Below, in pieces: positions 1-8,462 of a DNA stretch of 64,000 nucleotides. The notes beneath the pieces were generated by a model. That model saw only the letters and a list, made by a program, of their open reading frames with translations, did not search any database and was not told where the DNA came from. The position numbers and the translations under genes are program-made. This stretch comes from Legionella sp. (GTDB lineage Bacteria > Pseudomonadota > Gammaproteobacteria > Legionellales > Legionellaceae). Within the stretch, counting starts at the first letter, position 1. Each line of letters begins with the position of its first letter. The DNA lies in the NCBI GenBank assembly GCA_031291095.1, contig JARLJR010000120.1:1-64000 (forward strand), read 5' to 3'.

Positions 1-2
1 TA

Positions 3-92
3 CGTCGCCAGCAGGAAGAAAATAAACGCCTGAAAATGGAAAAGGAAATCTTAAAAAAGGCGGCAGTCTTCTTTGCTCAAGAAACGAAATAA
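3..92 (+). pseudogene. IS3-family transposase OrfA, C-terminal end
   Basis: The frame starting at base 3 encodes 29 residues ending in EKEILKKAAVFFAQETK and a stop at 90-92. This is the typical C-terminal leucine-zipper end of the IS3 OrfA DNA-binding subunit. The start lies left of the window, so whether the gene is otherwise intact cannot be judged. The A-rich stretch at the stop (around 85-95) is where a programmed -1 shift into OrfB would occur in this family. Confidence 0.8.
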
Positions 93-420
93 AATATTCG
101 TTTGTCGCCCAAAATAAGAAGACCTGGCCAGTTGGCTTAATGTGTCAACTCCTGGGCATTACACGGCCTGGATATTACAGTTATCAGCAACGCCAGAGAA
201 ATAAACCAGATGATCCTGAACATCAGGAGGTTATTGAGTGGGTGAAGAAAATAGCTGAAGCGAGCCAATATTGTTATGGAAGCCGCAGGATGAAGAATGC
301 TTTAAATGCATTAGGCTATCCAGTAGGTCGAAGACGAACTCAAAGTTTAATGAAAGAAGCCAAAGTTTTTGTTCGTTATCGAAAAAAATATAAAGTGACT
401 ACCAATAGCAACCATAAACT
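89..420 (+). pseudogene. IS3-family transposase OrfB, truncated
   Basis: This frame lies at -1 to OrfA and is open from about 89. It reads KYSFVAQNKKTWPVGL before the first ATG at 140 and then continues with MCQLLGITRPGYYSY. This matches the start of IS3 OrfB (HTH_21) and shows that OrfB is normally made by frameshift or from the ATG at 140. The region YGSRRMKNALNALGYPVGRRR is the family's HTH_21 segment. The DDE integrase catalytic domain that should follow is absent: after KVTTNSNHKL the frame runs into unrelated beta-lactamase DNA and stops at 482-484. Confidence 0.85.
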
Positions 421-1230
421 CAGCTGGCCCGTTAATAGGGTTCACTTTATCAGTCAGATTACTTACAAAAATATATTGTTGTGAACCCATTTCAATGAAT
501 CCAACAAACCAACCATCACGTAATAGGCTTGGATTAACTTCTCTCTCATTATGTCCATGCCGACCAGAACCAGTTTTACCATAATAATCTGCTCCATTAT
601 CCAACTTTCCTTGATACAAATTTCTCTTGGTATTAATTAAGGCTTTTTTATTGACATGTAGTTTATCGCTTAGCATAGCGTTTAGAAAATTGAGCTGTTC
701 CAGTGCAGAGATCTCGAGGCTGCTGCTTAACCAAGCATATTGCAGTCCATTGTTTTTCCCGGCATCGCCACTGAAATCCTGATTACCATAATTAAAATCA
801 GCTAAATATCCTTTTATTCGAGCAAAGCCGAGTTGAGGGGTGATTTGTTGAGAAACCCAAACAACAGAATATTTCAACCAGCTTAGTGGCGAGGCAATAC
901 TCCTTTTTTACCATCCCATTTAAAAATAGTATCTTGATTGATAATGCCCTCATTAAAAGCCATCAGTGATAATGCGATTTTAAACGTAGAATCGGGTGCA
1001 ATGCGCTGGCTACAACGGTTACTCGGATTATACTCACTTACCACTTTATGTTTGTTTACACTATAGAGGATAAAACAGCCATTGTAGCTTTTAAATTGAT
1101 GAGAATACTCTTCCGTTGTGATTGTTTTGGCATAAACACTTGCGGTGGTTATTGCTAACATCAGGATTATTACTTTACTCACTCTCAATCTTTTTTTTAT
1201 TACATACTCTTCAAAATAATTTCTGCGCAC
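421..1230 (-). pseudogene. Class D (OXA) beta-lactamase, broken
   Basis: A serine beta-lactamase of class D, which would be secreted to the periplasm to hydrolyse beta-lactams. All family motifs can be read: a signal-peptide-like N-terminus ending SVYA, the active-site STFK (in APDSTFKIAL), the SVV triad (YSVVWVSQ), YGN (FNYGNQDFSG), KTG (YYGKTGSGRHG) and the conserved DGWFVGF. It matches the OXA-29-like enzymes of Legionella best. It is broken twice. Near 877-890 the frame changes: the upstream part stops after GVLPRH, while the downstream part resumes with LSWLKYSVV, so a short stretch (about six codons, not a multiple of three) is missing. The C-terminus is cut after NPINGPA by IS3 DNA. 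The first open codon is a GTG at 1230; the true start is uncertain. Production of active enzyme is unlikely. Confidence 0.88.
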
Positions 1231-1345
1231 TCATAGCCTTAAAGAAGAGGATAGTCACACATTCAAATCAAATTTGGCATAAGCATCCCTATAAATCTGC
1301 ATAAATACATCCACAAAAAAATGCTACATTCGAGACTTGTTTCGA

Positions 1346-1834
1346 TCAGTCATTAACGCTTAAATTAGGCTTTAACTCAAACCGCATGTAATGCAGCTTA
1401 TCATTAATAATTTGGCTTGGTAGCTCTTTTTCATAAAAGGCTTGTGCGACTCTATTTTCTGCAAGCGTAAAGAATTCGATTCGACCACAATTTTCTTGTT
1501 GAGCAATTTCCTTGAGCTTATTAATGAGTAAAGTTGCCCCTTTCATACGACGATACGACTTCTTAACAAACAGATCATTAAGGTAAAGATTGCCACGAGT
1601 ATTTACGGTAAAGTTACGGTGGTCAATTGCATAATTTGCAAAGCCACCAGGGTTACCATCCATTAAAAGAATTAAAAATGTTCCCAGTGGTTTTTTACCA
1701 AAAATAGCCTGTTTAAACGCTTCTTTTGAATAGTTGAAACGGTGTAATACTCCCTGCTCTTCCAAATCTTCTTGGAGGGAATCATATATAAAATCAAAAT
1801 CTTTTATAGTGGCAAAGCGAACTTCTTTTTGCAT
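1346..1834 (-). CDS. GNAT-family N-acetyltransferase
   Basis: A single-domain acetyltransferase of about 162 residues with the GNAT layout: an N-terminal strand and helix (VRFATIKDFDFIYDSLQED), a central beta-strand pair ending NLYLNDLFVKKSYRRMKGATLLINKL, which is the acetyl-CoA pyrophosphate loop region (R-R-M-K-G-A), and a C-terminal NRVAQAFYEKELP helix. The substrate cannot be told. The start at 1834 is chosen because AAAGGAG lies 7 nt upstream of this ATG; an upstream in-frame start would swallow that site. It stands alone between the beta-lactamase remnant and a histidine kinase. Confidence 0.85.
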   Translation of the reverse strand: MQKEVRFATIKDFDFIYDSLQEDLEEQGVLHRFNYSKEAFKQAIFGKKPLGTFLILLMDGNPGGFANYAIDHRNFTVNTRGNLYLNDLFVKKSYRRMKGATLLINKLKEIAQQENCGRIEFFTLAENRVAQAFYEKELPSQIINDKLHYMRFELKPNLSVND

Positions 1835-1896
1835 AGAATTTCTCCTTTGGAACATTTATGGTTGATAGGAAATGAGTACATGAAGGCATCATAATT

Positions 1897-4506
1897 TCAG
1901 CCTGCATGAAAATTATCCTTTTCAAGGTCATCTTTTGTTTGGTTGCTTGTACAGAACGGTGGAGTTTTTCCTATAATTGTTTTGATCCAGGGAAAGACTG
2001 ATTGATTTTCGATACAGTAGCCAGTTGCAAGATGTAAGTTTATAAAACCTTGGTGAAATAAATGATAGGCACACTCTTCTCCTTTAACATCATTCCCTAG
2101 ATCAGAATCAATATAAATAGCTGTGTTTTTATCATAATTATCAATTTCAGAGATAAACGATTGGAAGGAAGAATAGGTCTTGAGATTAAGGCCTGCATCT
2201 TCTGCGGCAAATTGCCACGTCATTCGCATCATTTCATCATCATCAATAAGGACCACAGAATTATTCAGATCTAAACTAAATGCAGTATTGGTAATAGGAA
2301 TATATGGGACGTAAGGCTTAGGTATAATTTTAATACCTAGTGTTGAACAGCGAATTCGTAGTTCTTGATCTTCGAAAGTACTTGTTACCAGGACTGAATG
2401 TTGATGAATATTTAGTTCTTCAATGACATCTAATCCATTCTTATCTTCCGTGAGAAACTCATAATCCATTAGATACAGTGGGTTGCCAATTTGAATATTT
2501 TTAGTAGAAGTTTTTAATTCGCTAATTCTTTCATAATGAATAATATCAAGATTAGGTATGTGTGCTAGCCGTCCCCTCCAGGCATCATGTATCGATGGAT
2601 CATCGTCTACAATACTTATATGGGTAGAATTGATTATTAATGTATCACAAAACCAATTAGGTGAGTCTCTACGTGGTAAACAAATCGAAATGCTAGTGCC
2701 TTTATTTACCTCAGAAACAATTTGAAAAGTCCCCTGTATTTTCTCAATATATTGTTTGGCATAAGACAACCCAAATCCGGCACCTTGTTTTTTATTATAG
2801 CTAAAACCATGTTCAGTAACTTTAGGAAGGATATCCGGTGGAATACCGCAGCCATTGTCTTGTATTTTTATTTCAATCGTTTGTTCATAACAATTAAGCC
2901 AAATATTGATACATCCATTATGCTGTAATGCTTCAATACTATTATTTATCAAATTTGATAGTACTCGTTTGAAGGAAGCTAGATTTATATAAACAAAAGC
3001 ATGATAGGCCTGTTCTATGCCATGAAGGTAAATAGGAGTTTTTTTCTTTGTATGTTCATACCTTTTTTCAGAAACTATAGCTTCTAATGCAACCCCTATT
3101 AATTCGTCGAATAACTCTGCGTTTAATTCTGTTTTATTATCATTCACCTGATTGGGTTTTAATAATAAGTTATTGGCAATGTCATTGATACGCTTTGCTG
3201 CATTTCTAATCATGAGTCTCTTGTCTTCAGAAATGGAGCTCATACTAGAAAGAACTGTATTAATAGCCGCTAAGGGGGAGCGAATATCGTGAGCAGCTTG
3301 CGTTGTTATATTGATGAACTCTTGCTTAGCTTGTTCTTTTTGTTCTTTTATTTCGAAAGCATTAAAAATAAATTGTTGTAGAAAGACAAACTCTTGTGTT
3401 GAAAAATTATCATCAACTTTACTTTTATCATTTTGTAACATTAAGTGTTCAATATTTGTAACAATTTGTTTAAATGGTGTTTCAAAACGTTTGCCCATAA
3501 CAACAGATAAGATAACCACAATAATAGAATAAACCAGTATGAAAATCGGTAAGCCTAAGAGCAATTGTTTATCAATGGCAGAAAATAAGTAAGCCATTAA
3601 AAAAAACAGCAAAAAGCTAGACATTGATGTGCTCACAGACCATAAAGCCATTCTATTTTTAATAGAGTTTGTTCTGCTAAACCAATCACGAACGATATAT
3701 TGTTTATTTTGATAGAGGAGCCTGCTACCAAATAAAATAAAAATTAATCCTAAAAACCACAGTAGCTCGCCATAACTCAATAAAGAAGTTGTTTGGGATA
3801 GAAAAGAGTAGTTAATAAAAAAATCGCCCGAAATAACTGTAATCAAACCAAAAAGACACAGTGAAAATCCATTATTCTCTGAGTAAATGAAACATAACAA
3901 GGCGGCATTGAAAATAATAAATTCACTAATAAAACTGATGGCATGCGAAATTCTTTCCCATGAAAAATAGCTAAAAACATGGTTGATGGAGGAGAAAAAT
4001 AAAAAAATGGTGATTAGACTTAAGCAAATCAAAAAGGGTAGTGACTTAGAGAGCTTCGCTATACCAAAAATATTGTGTGCTAATAGGTTGATTAAAAATA
4101 TTATTATGGTGCCAATCCAAATCAAATAGGGAATATATCCCAGTGCTACCACTGGAAAAGAAGTTGATAAAATGAAGTGGTTAGAGAAATATACTGCCAT
4201 ATAAAACGCTAGGTCATTTAAAAACAAACATATATTTGCAATTAAAAACCACTTTAAAATTTTTCGATCTTCTAAGGTTGTATTAGCGTATAAGGGAAAA
4301 ATCGTTAATAGCGTAAAAAAATGAATTAAAAATTCTGATTGAGCTGCAATGTTAGAAATTTTAACGGCAGGTATTGCAGATGAGATTTTTAAAAAAAATA
4401 ACCCACTCCAGAAAATTAGTGCAAAGGTAAAAGTATAAACTAAAGAATTCAACGACTGACTAGTCAGTCCAAAGATTTTTATCTGTAATTGTTTAAAAAC
4501 AGACAT
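1897..4506 (-). CDS. Membrane hybrid histidine kinase with two receiver domains
   Basis: A sensor kinase of about 869 residues. Residues 20-340 hold roughly eight hydrophobic segments and no obvious periplasmic domain, so it probably senses within the membrane. The HisKA motif AHDIRSPLAAI puts the phospho-acceptor His near residue 406. The HATPase has N-box NLINNSIEAL, G1 box DNGCGIP and G2 box GAGFGLSYA. Two receiver domains follow: SIVDDDPSIHD with phospho-Asp in LMDYE, and VVLIDDDEMMRM with YIDSDLG. The second receiver ends irregularly, with GKTPPF in the place of the KP switch. The order HK-REC-REC without an HPt suggests phosphorelay to a separate HPt or autoregulation. Two near-adjacent starts exist; the ATG at 4506 is preferred over the GTG at 4515, but no strong Shine-Dalgarno is visible. 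No partner regulator is adjacent. Confidence 0.88.
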   Translation of the reverse strand: MSVFKQLQIKIFGLTSQSLNSLVYTFTFALIFWSGLFFLKISSAIPAVKISNIAAQSEFLIHFFTLLTIFPLYANTTLEDRKILKWFLIANICLFLNDLAFYMAVYFSNHFILSTSFPVVALGYIPYLIWIGTIIIFLINLLAHNIFGIAKLSKSLPFLICLSLITIFLFFSSINHVFSYFSWERISHAISFISEFIIFNAALLCFIYSENNGFSLCLFGLITVISGDFFINYSFLSQTTSLLSYGELLWFLGLIFILFGSRLLYQNKQYIVRDWFSRTNSIKNRMALWSVSTSMSSFLLFFLMAYLFSAIDKQLLLGLPIFILVYSIIVVILSVVMGKRFETPFKQIVTNIEHLMLQNDKSKVDDNFSTQEFVFLQQFIFNAFEIKEQKEQAKQEFINITTQAAHDIRSPLAAINTVLSSMSSISEDKRLMIRNAAKRINDIANNLLLKPNQVNDNKTELNAELFDELIGVALEAIVSEKRYEHTKKKTPIYLHGIEQAYHAFVYINLASFKRVLSNLINNSIEALQHNGCINIWLNCYEQTIEIKIQDNGCGIPPDILPKVTEHGFSYNKKQGAGFGLSYAKQYIEKIQGTFQIVSEVNKGTSISICLPRRDSPNWFCDTLIINSTHISIVDDDPSIHDAWRGRLAHIPNLDIIHYERISELKTSTKNIQIGNPLYLMDYEFLTEDKNGLDVIEELNIHQHSVLVTSTFEDQELRIRCSTLGIKIIPKPYVPYIPITNTAFSLDLNNSVVLIDDDEMMRMTWQFAAEDAGLNLKTYSSFQSFISEIDNYDKNTAIYIDSDLGNDVKGEECAYHLFHQGFINLHLATGYCIENQSVFPWIKTIIGKTPPFCTSNQTKDDLEKDNFHAG

Positions 4507-4705
4507 AAACACCACATATTATCGATGAATAGTGGAGAGCATTCCGAAAGTTTTGTTTAGTTCTTATGCTGCTGAGGCATTCAAATTGGGTGATTATAAT
4601 CCTATGGCAAAGATTTGAGTGGGTGCGATACTTTCTCATAATTCTACATTGCTTCTACATGGAAAAATCTAATTTCAATGAAAACTTCGTAACTACTTGA
4701 TTTAA

Positions 4706-4753
4706 TTGGCTCCCCGGGACGGGCTCGAACCGCCGACCTAATGATTAACAGTC
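4706..4753 (-). repeat. Left attachment repeat (tRNA-Asn 3' fragment)
   Basis: This 48-bp stretch is identical to 11224-11271, which lies inside the intact tRNA-Asn. It covers the anticodon stem-loop 3' part, variable loop, T-arm, acceptor 3' strand and CCA. Beyond 4753 the sequence departs from tRNA, so this copy is not a functional tRNA gene. Direct duplication of a tRNA 3' end is the hallmark of integration by a tyrosine recombinase. Confidence 0.92.
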
Positions 4754-5012
4754 GCCGTCTTAGCCATCAACCACCATACGCTACAACAAATAACAATAAT
4801 GAAATCAATGCGCTAACTAAAAACTCTTATTGCTATTTGTCATCATTTATTGCCATTATTTGCGGCCTAGTGTCCCATGAGTGTCCCACAAAATCAATCG
4901 GAATATTTACTAGCAGTTTGTAATCTGAGATGATTGCCATGCTTTTAAAAGCTCATGGATGGAATAGTTTGCAAGGATTAGTTTAAAAGGAAAATCAGGA
5001 GTGAGTTCTGCA
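4754..5012. other. Gene-free left end of the island
   Basis: I see no credible gene here. The only structure noted is a short direct repeat of TGGGACACT, read on the minus strand at about 4869-4889, of the kind often seen just downstream of integrase genes. A weak reading frame at 4741-4923 on the plus strand starts inside the tRNA fragment and has no recognisable content. The region probably marks where the integrase was lost. This is inference. Confidence 0.4.
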
Positions 5013-5436
5013 ATGAAGTATCTAGGAAATAAGTTCTACCTTAATGGCTCTTGCTATTAATGCGCATGCAGGATGGAACGGTAATACAGCGCATAGCCGA
5101 GCAAATTGTTTAAGTTTTAATGAGTCAGTCACATGGAATTGGCAAGCATATCATTGGTGGGAGGTTCGTTCAGTTCATATGCCAACCGCTGGTCAAAAAG
5201 GTGTTCCTCATAGCGTTACAGACTGGATGAAATATACATGGCGTTCCGCTGCGTTTGATAATTCTGATAATTTTCAAGGTTTCTGGCAGTCCCAAGGATA
5301 TCATTTCTATATGGATGATTACGGACGTAAAATTTATGATTCCTATACAGAAGCAACTGATTGTTCGCCGTATGACGGATGGTGGGATAAGAATAAATTA
5401 ACTAATACCAGAAAGAATTCAAGGAATATTAAATGA
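5013..5436 (+). pseudogene. Small Trp-rich secreted protein, frameshifted in signal peptide
   Basis: I do not recognise the family. From ATG 5044 the frame gives 130 residues beginning MALAINAHA-GWNG, which is only the tail of a signal peptide and has no ribosome site. The real start appears to be ATG 5013, which has AGGAG at 4997-5001. Removing one A from the run at 5027-5029 joins the frames into MKYLGISSTLMALAINAHA followed by GWNG, a convincing signal peptide with an AHA cleavage site. The gene thus carries a one-base insertion, either inactivating, a slippage site or a read error. The mature part is Trp-rich (ten W in about 120 residues, including HWW and GWW) with two Cys. The stop overlaps the next start as ATGA, so the two genes form a translationally coupled pair. 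Confidence 0.65.
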
Positions 5437-6266
5437 AAAAATTATCTACTTTAATTTTATGTATTTTACTGACAGATATTGTTTGTGCTGATGATAATGG
5501 GCTAACAACGCAAGAGTTGCATTTTTCTAAGGAGCGAATCCAAGAACTTATAGACGAGCAAAAAAAACATCCTGGAGTGCCACCTAAATATACACCTGAA
5601 GAAGAATATGAACTATTTGGTAAGGATGGACTACCATCACCAAATAGTGGTGTGAAAGTAGAGCAGTTTCATTCGTCTGGATTTAAACATGGCGAAGCAT
5701 CAATCATTAAAAATAACATCAATGAATTTAAGAGAAATGGTTACATCAAAAAATACAATCAAAATGCAGTAACACTAAGCACTATAGAGGAAAGCGCAAA
5801 AGAACAATTTAAATCATTCTCCTCTTATGCCAAGAAACCTTACGATACTCGAATGCGTCATACTTGGGAGGAGTTGGTAATCGCTTATCATTATAAACCT
5901 ATTAATCATGCTCTAATTGCCAAGACAATTGGTTTTGCTCCAGAGAGTACTTACATCAAAACAGGGTGGACAGGGGTAGTTCATTTTTTTATACCTAAAG
6001 ACAATTCTTTTGTATGTGCTTATCACGAAGTAAGTGTTCCATTAACGGGAACTTCGGCAATATTGAATCAAGAAACGACATCATATGAAATTAATAATAA
6101 GGTTACAACTATAGGAATTGCGGGCGATCTGCCTTCAGGTTTTTTATACGAGATGATGTGGTGGGATAAAGATTTTAGAAGACAATTACAATGTTCTGCT
6201 AATAATTATTCTGAAGCAATTAAAAATGAACTTATTGAATTGGCGAAAGAAATTGACAATGGATGA
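5433..6266 (+). CDS. Secreted protein of unknown function
   Basis: A 277-residue protein with a clean signal peptide (MKKLSTLILCILLTDIVCA, cut before DDNG). I do not recognise a domain. Residues 25-70 are charged and contain a P-rich turn (HPGVPPKYTPEEE). The C-terminal half has several aromatic strands (WTGVVHFFIP, YEMMWWDKDF) and three or four Cys, compatible with a small beta-rich periplasmic fold. It overlaps the upstream Trp-rich gene by four bases (ATGA) and so is probably co-expressed with it. The pairing of two exported proteins on an island suggests a joint role (for example effector and partner, or enzyme and inhibitor), but nothing in the sequence decides this. Confidence 0.7.
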   Translation: MKKLSTLILCILLTDIVCADDNGLTTQELHFSKERIQELIDEQKKHPGVPPKYTPEEEYELFGKDGLPSPNSGVKVEQFHSSGFKHGEASIIKNNINEFKRNGYIKKYNQNAVTLSTIEESAKEQFKSFSSYAKKPYDTRMRHTWEELVIAYHYKPINHALIAKTIGFAPESTYIKTGWTGVVHFFIPKDNSFVCAYHEVSVPLTGTSAILNQETTSYEINNKVTTIGIAGDLPSGFLYEMMWWDKDFRRQLQCSANNYSEAIKNELIELAKEIDNG

Positions 6267-6345
6267 TAATAAACTTGTATTGATGATGAGGTTAACAGCC
6301 TCATCAACTTTGCAGTCGGGCGATTAATCTTGGAGATAATGACCA

Positions 6346-6516
6346 ATGAAATGTAAGAAACCATGGTTATATTTTGGCGTCCTTTTAGGATTTTTATCCG
6401 GCTTTCTTTATTTTGCTTATGGTGTTTATACTCACGGAAATAGCAGAGGTGTTGGGCCTTATGATGGCACCAAAATTATACATCCAGGTACAACCACTCC
6501 TAGGAGCTATGAATGA
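6346..6516 (+). CDS. 56-residue single-pass membrane peptide
   Basis: A short gene read directly from the sequence. It begins MKCKKPWLYFGVLLG, has one hydrophobic helix (about residues 7-27, Gly/Phe-rich), then a polar tail (THGNSRGVGPYDGT) ending PRSYE. GGAGA at 6332-6336 is placed well for ATG 6346. The positive N-terminus suggests an N-in, C-out orientation with the tail in the periplasm. Its stop overlaps the start of the next peptide (ATGA at 6513-6516). No family is recognised. It follows the secreted pair by 79 bases and may belong to the same transcript. Confidence 0.55.
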   Translation: MKCKKPWLYFGVLLGFLSGFLYFAYGVYTHGNSRGVGPYDGTKIIHPGTTTPRSYE

Positions 6517-6611
6517 AAATAGGAATAAAGATTCTTCAATTTATTCTTGGATTTTGCGTTGGCCTTGGACTGTGGGGTTTAACTTTGATAATTTTATTAA
6601 TTCTCAACTAA
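6513..6611 (+). CDS. 32-residue hydrophobic peptide
   Basis: A tiny frame whose ATG overlaps the stop of the 56-residue peptide (ATGA). It encodes MKIGIKILQFILGFC followed by a second hydrophobic run rich in Leu and Ile ending LLILN, so nearly all of it is a membrane helix. Translational coupling and the simple K-then-helix composition make it plausible as a real small membrane protein, for example a toxin-like peptide or a subunit of its neighbour. It is too short for coding statistics to confirm. The last four bases overlap the convergent gene on the other strand. Confidence 0.4.
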   Translation: MKIGIKILQFILGFCVGLGLWGLTLIILLILN

Positions 6612-7378
6612 CTTAATTGGTATTGATAAGCATTCCAAAATAATTTATTAGTTTCTGCATGAAATACAGCTCGTGCCCTATAGATTTGTGTAGCAAAATC
6701 AAATGTAATTTGACGTATCTCAACATTAAAACTTAGCATTTTGTTAGTGCTTATAGATGTTTCTTCAGGATGAATTAAGAGATTATTCCATAAATCTAAA
6801 TCTTGGATACTATTTAAAAATGGTATATTAATTTTGGATAAATAGGTTTTGAGTTTTATTTCTTGTTTTTGCGATATTTTTTTTATCTTTTCTCCATAAT
6901 TTTGAGAGATTTTTTGGTACTCGGGCGTAACCTTGAGCATCATAGCAATTTCATCAGAGTAGTTAAAAGATTCATCATGACAATAATTAACTTGTTTGCT
7001 AAAAGTACTAATTTGTCTGTTAACTTTATTAGCTTTTTTAATAAAGGAGAACATTAACTCATGTTCATCCTTTGGAAGAAGATACTCTTTGCCTGTTCTA
7101 ATGCGTTTGTCAGCTATTTTTTTTACCAAAAGCCAATATTCTATTTCTTCCGCCTGTTTTTTGAAAAGTTCTAAATTTTTGTGATTGCATTCTATTTGTT
7201 TATTTCTATATGGTTTTAGTTCTTGTTCGAATAAAAAGCGATTAAATGCGGCACGATTTTCGTATTTTTTTAAAATGTAGTTTGTCCACATAGGTAAAAC
7301 ACAAGTTAGGAGCAAGCCCCAGAAAATATAACTGACAATTGCTCGTCCATTTTTTTTGATAAAATTTAGGGTTTTCAA
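6608..7378 (-). CDS. N-terminally anchored coiled-coil protein, unknown function
   Basis: A 256-residue protein. One transmembrane helix lies at residues 13-32 (IVSYIFWGLLLTCVLPMW), followed by a long, Lys/Glu-rich, mostly helical region (about 35-190) with coiled-coil character, and a C-terminal 60 residues of mixed strand and helix. I recognise no motif. It is read toward the two tiny membrane peptides and overlaps the last one by four bases. The start at 7378 gives a sensible N-in membrane anchor. Low GC and Lys richness fit the island's other genes. Confidence 0.65.
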   Translation of the reverse strand: MKTLNFIKKNGRAIVSYIFWGLLLTCVLPMWTNYILKKYENRAAFNRFLFEQELKPYRNKQIECNHKNLELFKKQAEEIEYWLLVKKIADKRIRTGKEYLLPKDEHELMFSFIKKANKVNRQISTFSKQVNYCHDESFNYSDEIAMMLKVTPEYQKISQNYGEKIKKISQKQEIKLKTYLSKINIPFLNSIQDLDLWNNLLIHPEETSISTNKMLSFNVEIRQITFDFATQIYRARAVFHAETNKLFWNAYQYQLS

Positions 7379-7414
7379 TTTATCCTCTAATCATGAGTGC
7401 TCTACGAAATCAGC

Positions 7415-8404
7415 CTAATCCTTCCAGAATACCTGCTGTTCCCATTCGGCAGGAAACCCCATATCTTGAATGTTCATATAGTTGGAGTCTGGAAAAGAAT
7501 GTATCAATTTCATTACCCGTATTTGCCATGTTGACCGTGGACAAATTATTTTCATGTAATGCGCCAAAATACATAACACTACATAAACTCTTGATGTCAT
7601 ATGAGTGTTTCCGATGAATCTATCAAATGCTGGCATTTCTCCTGATTTTGCAAGCTTTGGCTGATCAATTAAATTTCGGTTCCACAACCGACTATGATGT
7701 GCCACTACATTACGAACATAATTTAAAGTGCGTAGCCAGCTCTCCATAATTTGCCAGTCAGGAATATTATATTTGTTAGCAAGTACAGCTTTATCTTTTA
7801 CCGCCATTCCTTGATAAAATACCGAAAGAAGTCCGAAGTCCCACAATTCAATAGCCACCCAAATGGGTAATGGTAAGCCATACTTCGCCTTATAATGCTC
7901 AACAAAGTCCTCTTTGGATCGCTTAATCAGTTGATCATGCTTGGAAATCCACTCCTGATATCTTGTCTTGCCCGTTTTGGAATCAATTTTTTTAGTAAAG
8001 TTTCCATGCAATAAATCTGGATTGGTGTAAGCAAAGGGATCTTTTTCTCCCAGTAAGTAAGCTATATCCACTCTAAAGGCTACCTCTATTCGCTCAATTG
8101 CATCTAATATCAACAGACGTAGTTTTTTATCAAAGACATATAAAGCGACAGTGTCTTGAAAGCGAGCGCCTGGGATAAATTCATCTGATCGTCGTGGCCT
8201 TAAGGATTTTGTTTGTTGCTCTGCTAAAGGGATTAATTTGCGGCAAGGATACCAATAGCCACTTAAACGATAATAGCCCAAGCGACGTAAGTACTCTAAC
8301 GCTATAATATCATTGGTTACTTCCAAACCACGTGACTTCAACAGTTCAAGCTGTTGTTCAAAAGTAAGATAGGGCTTATTATAACGCGACATTTTCGATT
8401 TCAT
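7415..8404 (-). CDS. Abi_2/AbiF-like abortive-infection protein with HEPN motif
   Basis: A 329-residue Abi_2 family (PF07751) protein. The N-terminal family signature is visible (NKPYLTFEQQLELL, then GLEV, then LRRLGYYRLSGYWYP), as is the C-terminal MGFPAEWEQQVFW signature. Near residue 231 is YVRNVVAHHSRLW, where R-N-x3-H is the catalytic motif of HEPN ribonucleases. AbiD/AbiF proteins act in phage defence, and some are toxins held in check by a small RNA. A promoter and a hairpin RNA with a U-tract lie immediately upstream, ending at the start codon. Starts at 8404 and 8392 are both possible with no clear Shine-Dalgarno; an ATG at 8428 lies inside the hairpin and is unlikely. Length and motifs are intact, unlike its decayed neighbours, so this is probably the functional cargo of the island. 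Confidence 0.88.
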   Translation of the reverse strand: MKSKMSRYNKPYLTFEQQLELLKSRGLEVTNDIIALEYLRRLGYYRLSGYWYPCRKLIPLAEQQTKSLRPRRSDEFIPGARFQDTVALYVFDKKLRLLILDAIERIEVAFRVDIAYLLGEKDPFAYTNPDLLHGNFTKKIDSKTGKTRYQEWISKHDQLIKRSKEDFVEHYKAKYGLPLPIWVAIELWDFGLLSVFYQGMAVKDKAVLANKYNIPDWQIMESWLRTLNYVRNVVAHHSRLWNRNLIDQPKLAKSGEMPAFDRFIGNTHMTSRVYVVLCILAHYMKIICPRSTWQIRVMKLIHSFPDSNYMNIQDMGFPAEWEQQVFWKD

Positions 8405-8456
8405 AAAAAAGAAAACCCACCCGTGCATTTTGCAATGTAGAGGAGTGGGCCGTGTT
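8405..8456 (-). ncRNA. Short hairpin RNA upstream of the Abi gene
   Basis: The predicted transcript from the promoter at 8463-8493 begins near 8456. It folds into a seven-base-pair stem (CCCACUC, 8449-8443, with GGGUGGG, 8422-8416, one G-U pair), extended by a G-U pair. Inside is a second stem, CAUU/AAUG, capped by the GNRA tetraloop GCAA (8437-8426). A run of ten U broken by one C follows and reaches the start codon of the Abi gene. Structured RNAs upstream of Abi_2 genes are known (the abiF RNA motif), and small RNAs serve as antitoxins in type III toxin-antitoxin systems. The same element could also act simply as an attenuating terminator. Whether it fits the published consensus cannot be tested here. 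Confidence 0.55.
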
Positions 8457-8462
8457 ATTTAT

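Larger units (their letters stand above)
1..420 (+). mobile_element. IS3-family insertion sequence remnant
   Basis: The window opens inside the end of an IS3-type orfA, followed by an orfB joined in the -1 frame, which is the usual two-frame transposase layout of this family. The orfB protein loses family resemblance at about residue 94, near position 420, where OXA beta-lactamase sequence begins on the other strand. The element is therefore missing its right half and its right inverted repeat. Its left end lies outside the window. It cannot encode a working transposase from what is visible. Confidence 0.85.

Noticed and set aside
1122-1304. 60-codon frame with a hydrophobic N-terminus
   Set aside because: It is the complement of the beta-lactamase signal-peptide region and has no ribosome site.
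4741-4923. 60-codon reading frame on the plus strand at the island's left end
   Set aside because: It starts inside the tRNA fragment, has no ribosome site and no recognisable protein pattern.
8415-8450. ATG at 8428 as start of the Abi protein
   Set aside because: It lies inside the loop of the hairpin and would add eight residues (MHGWVFFF) that do not belong to the family.
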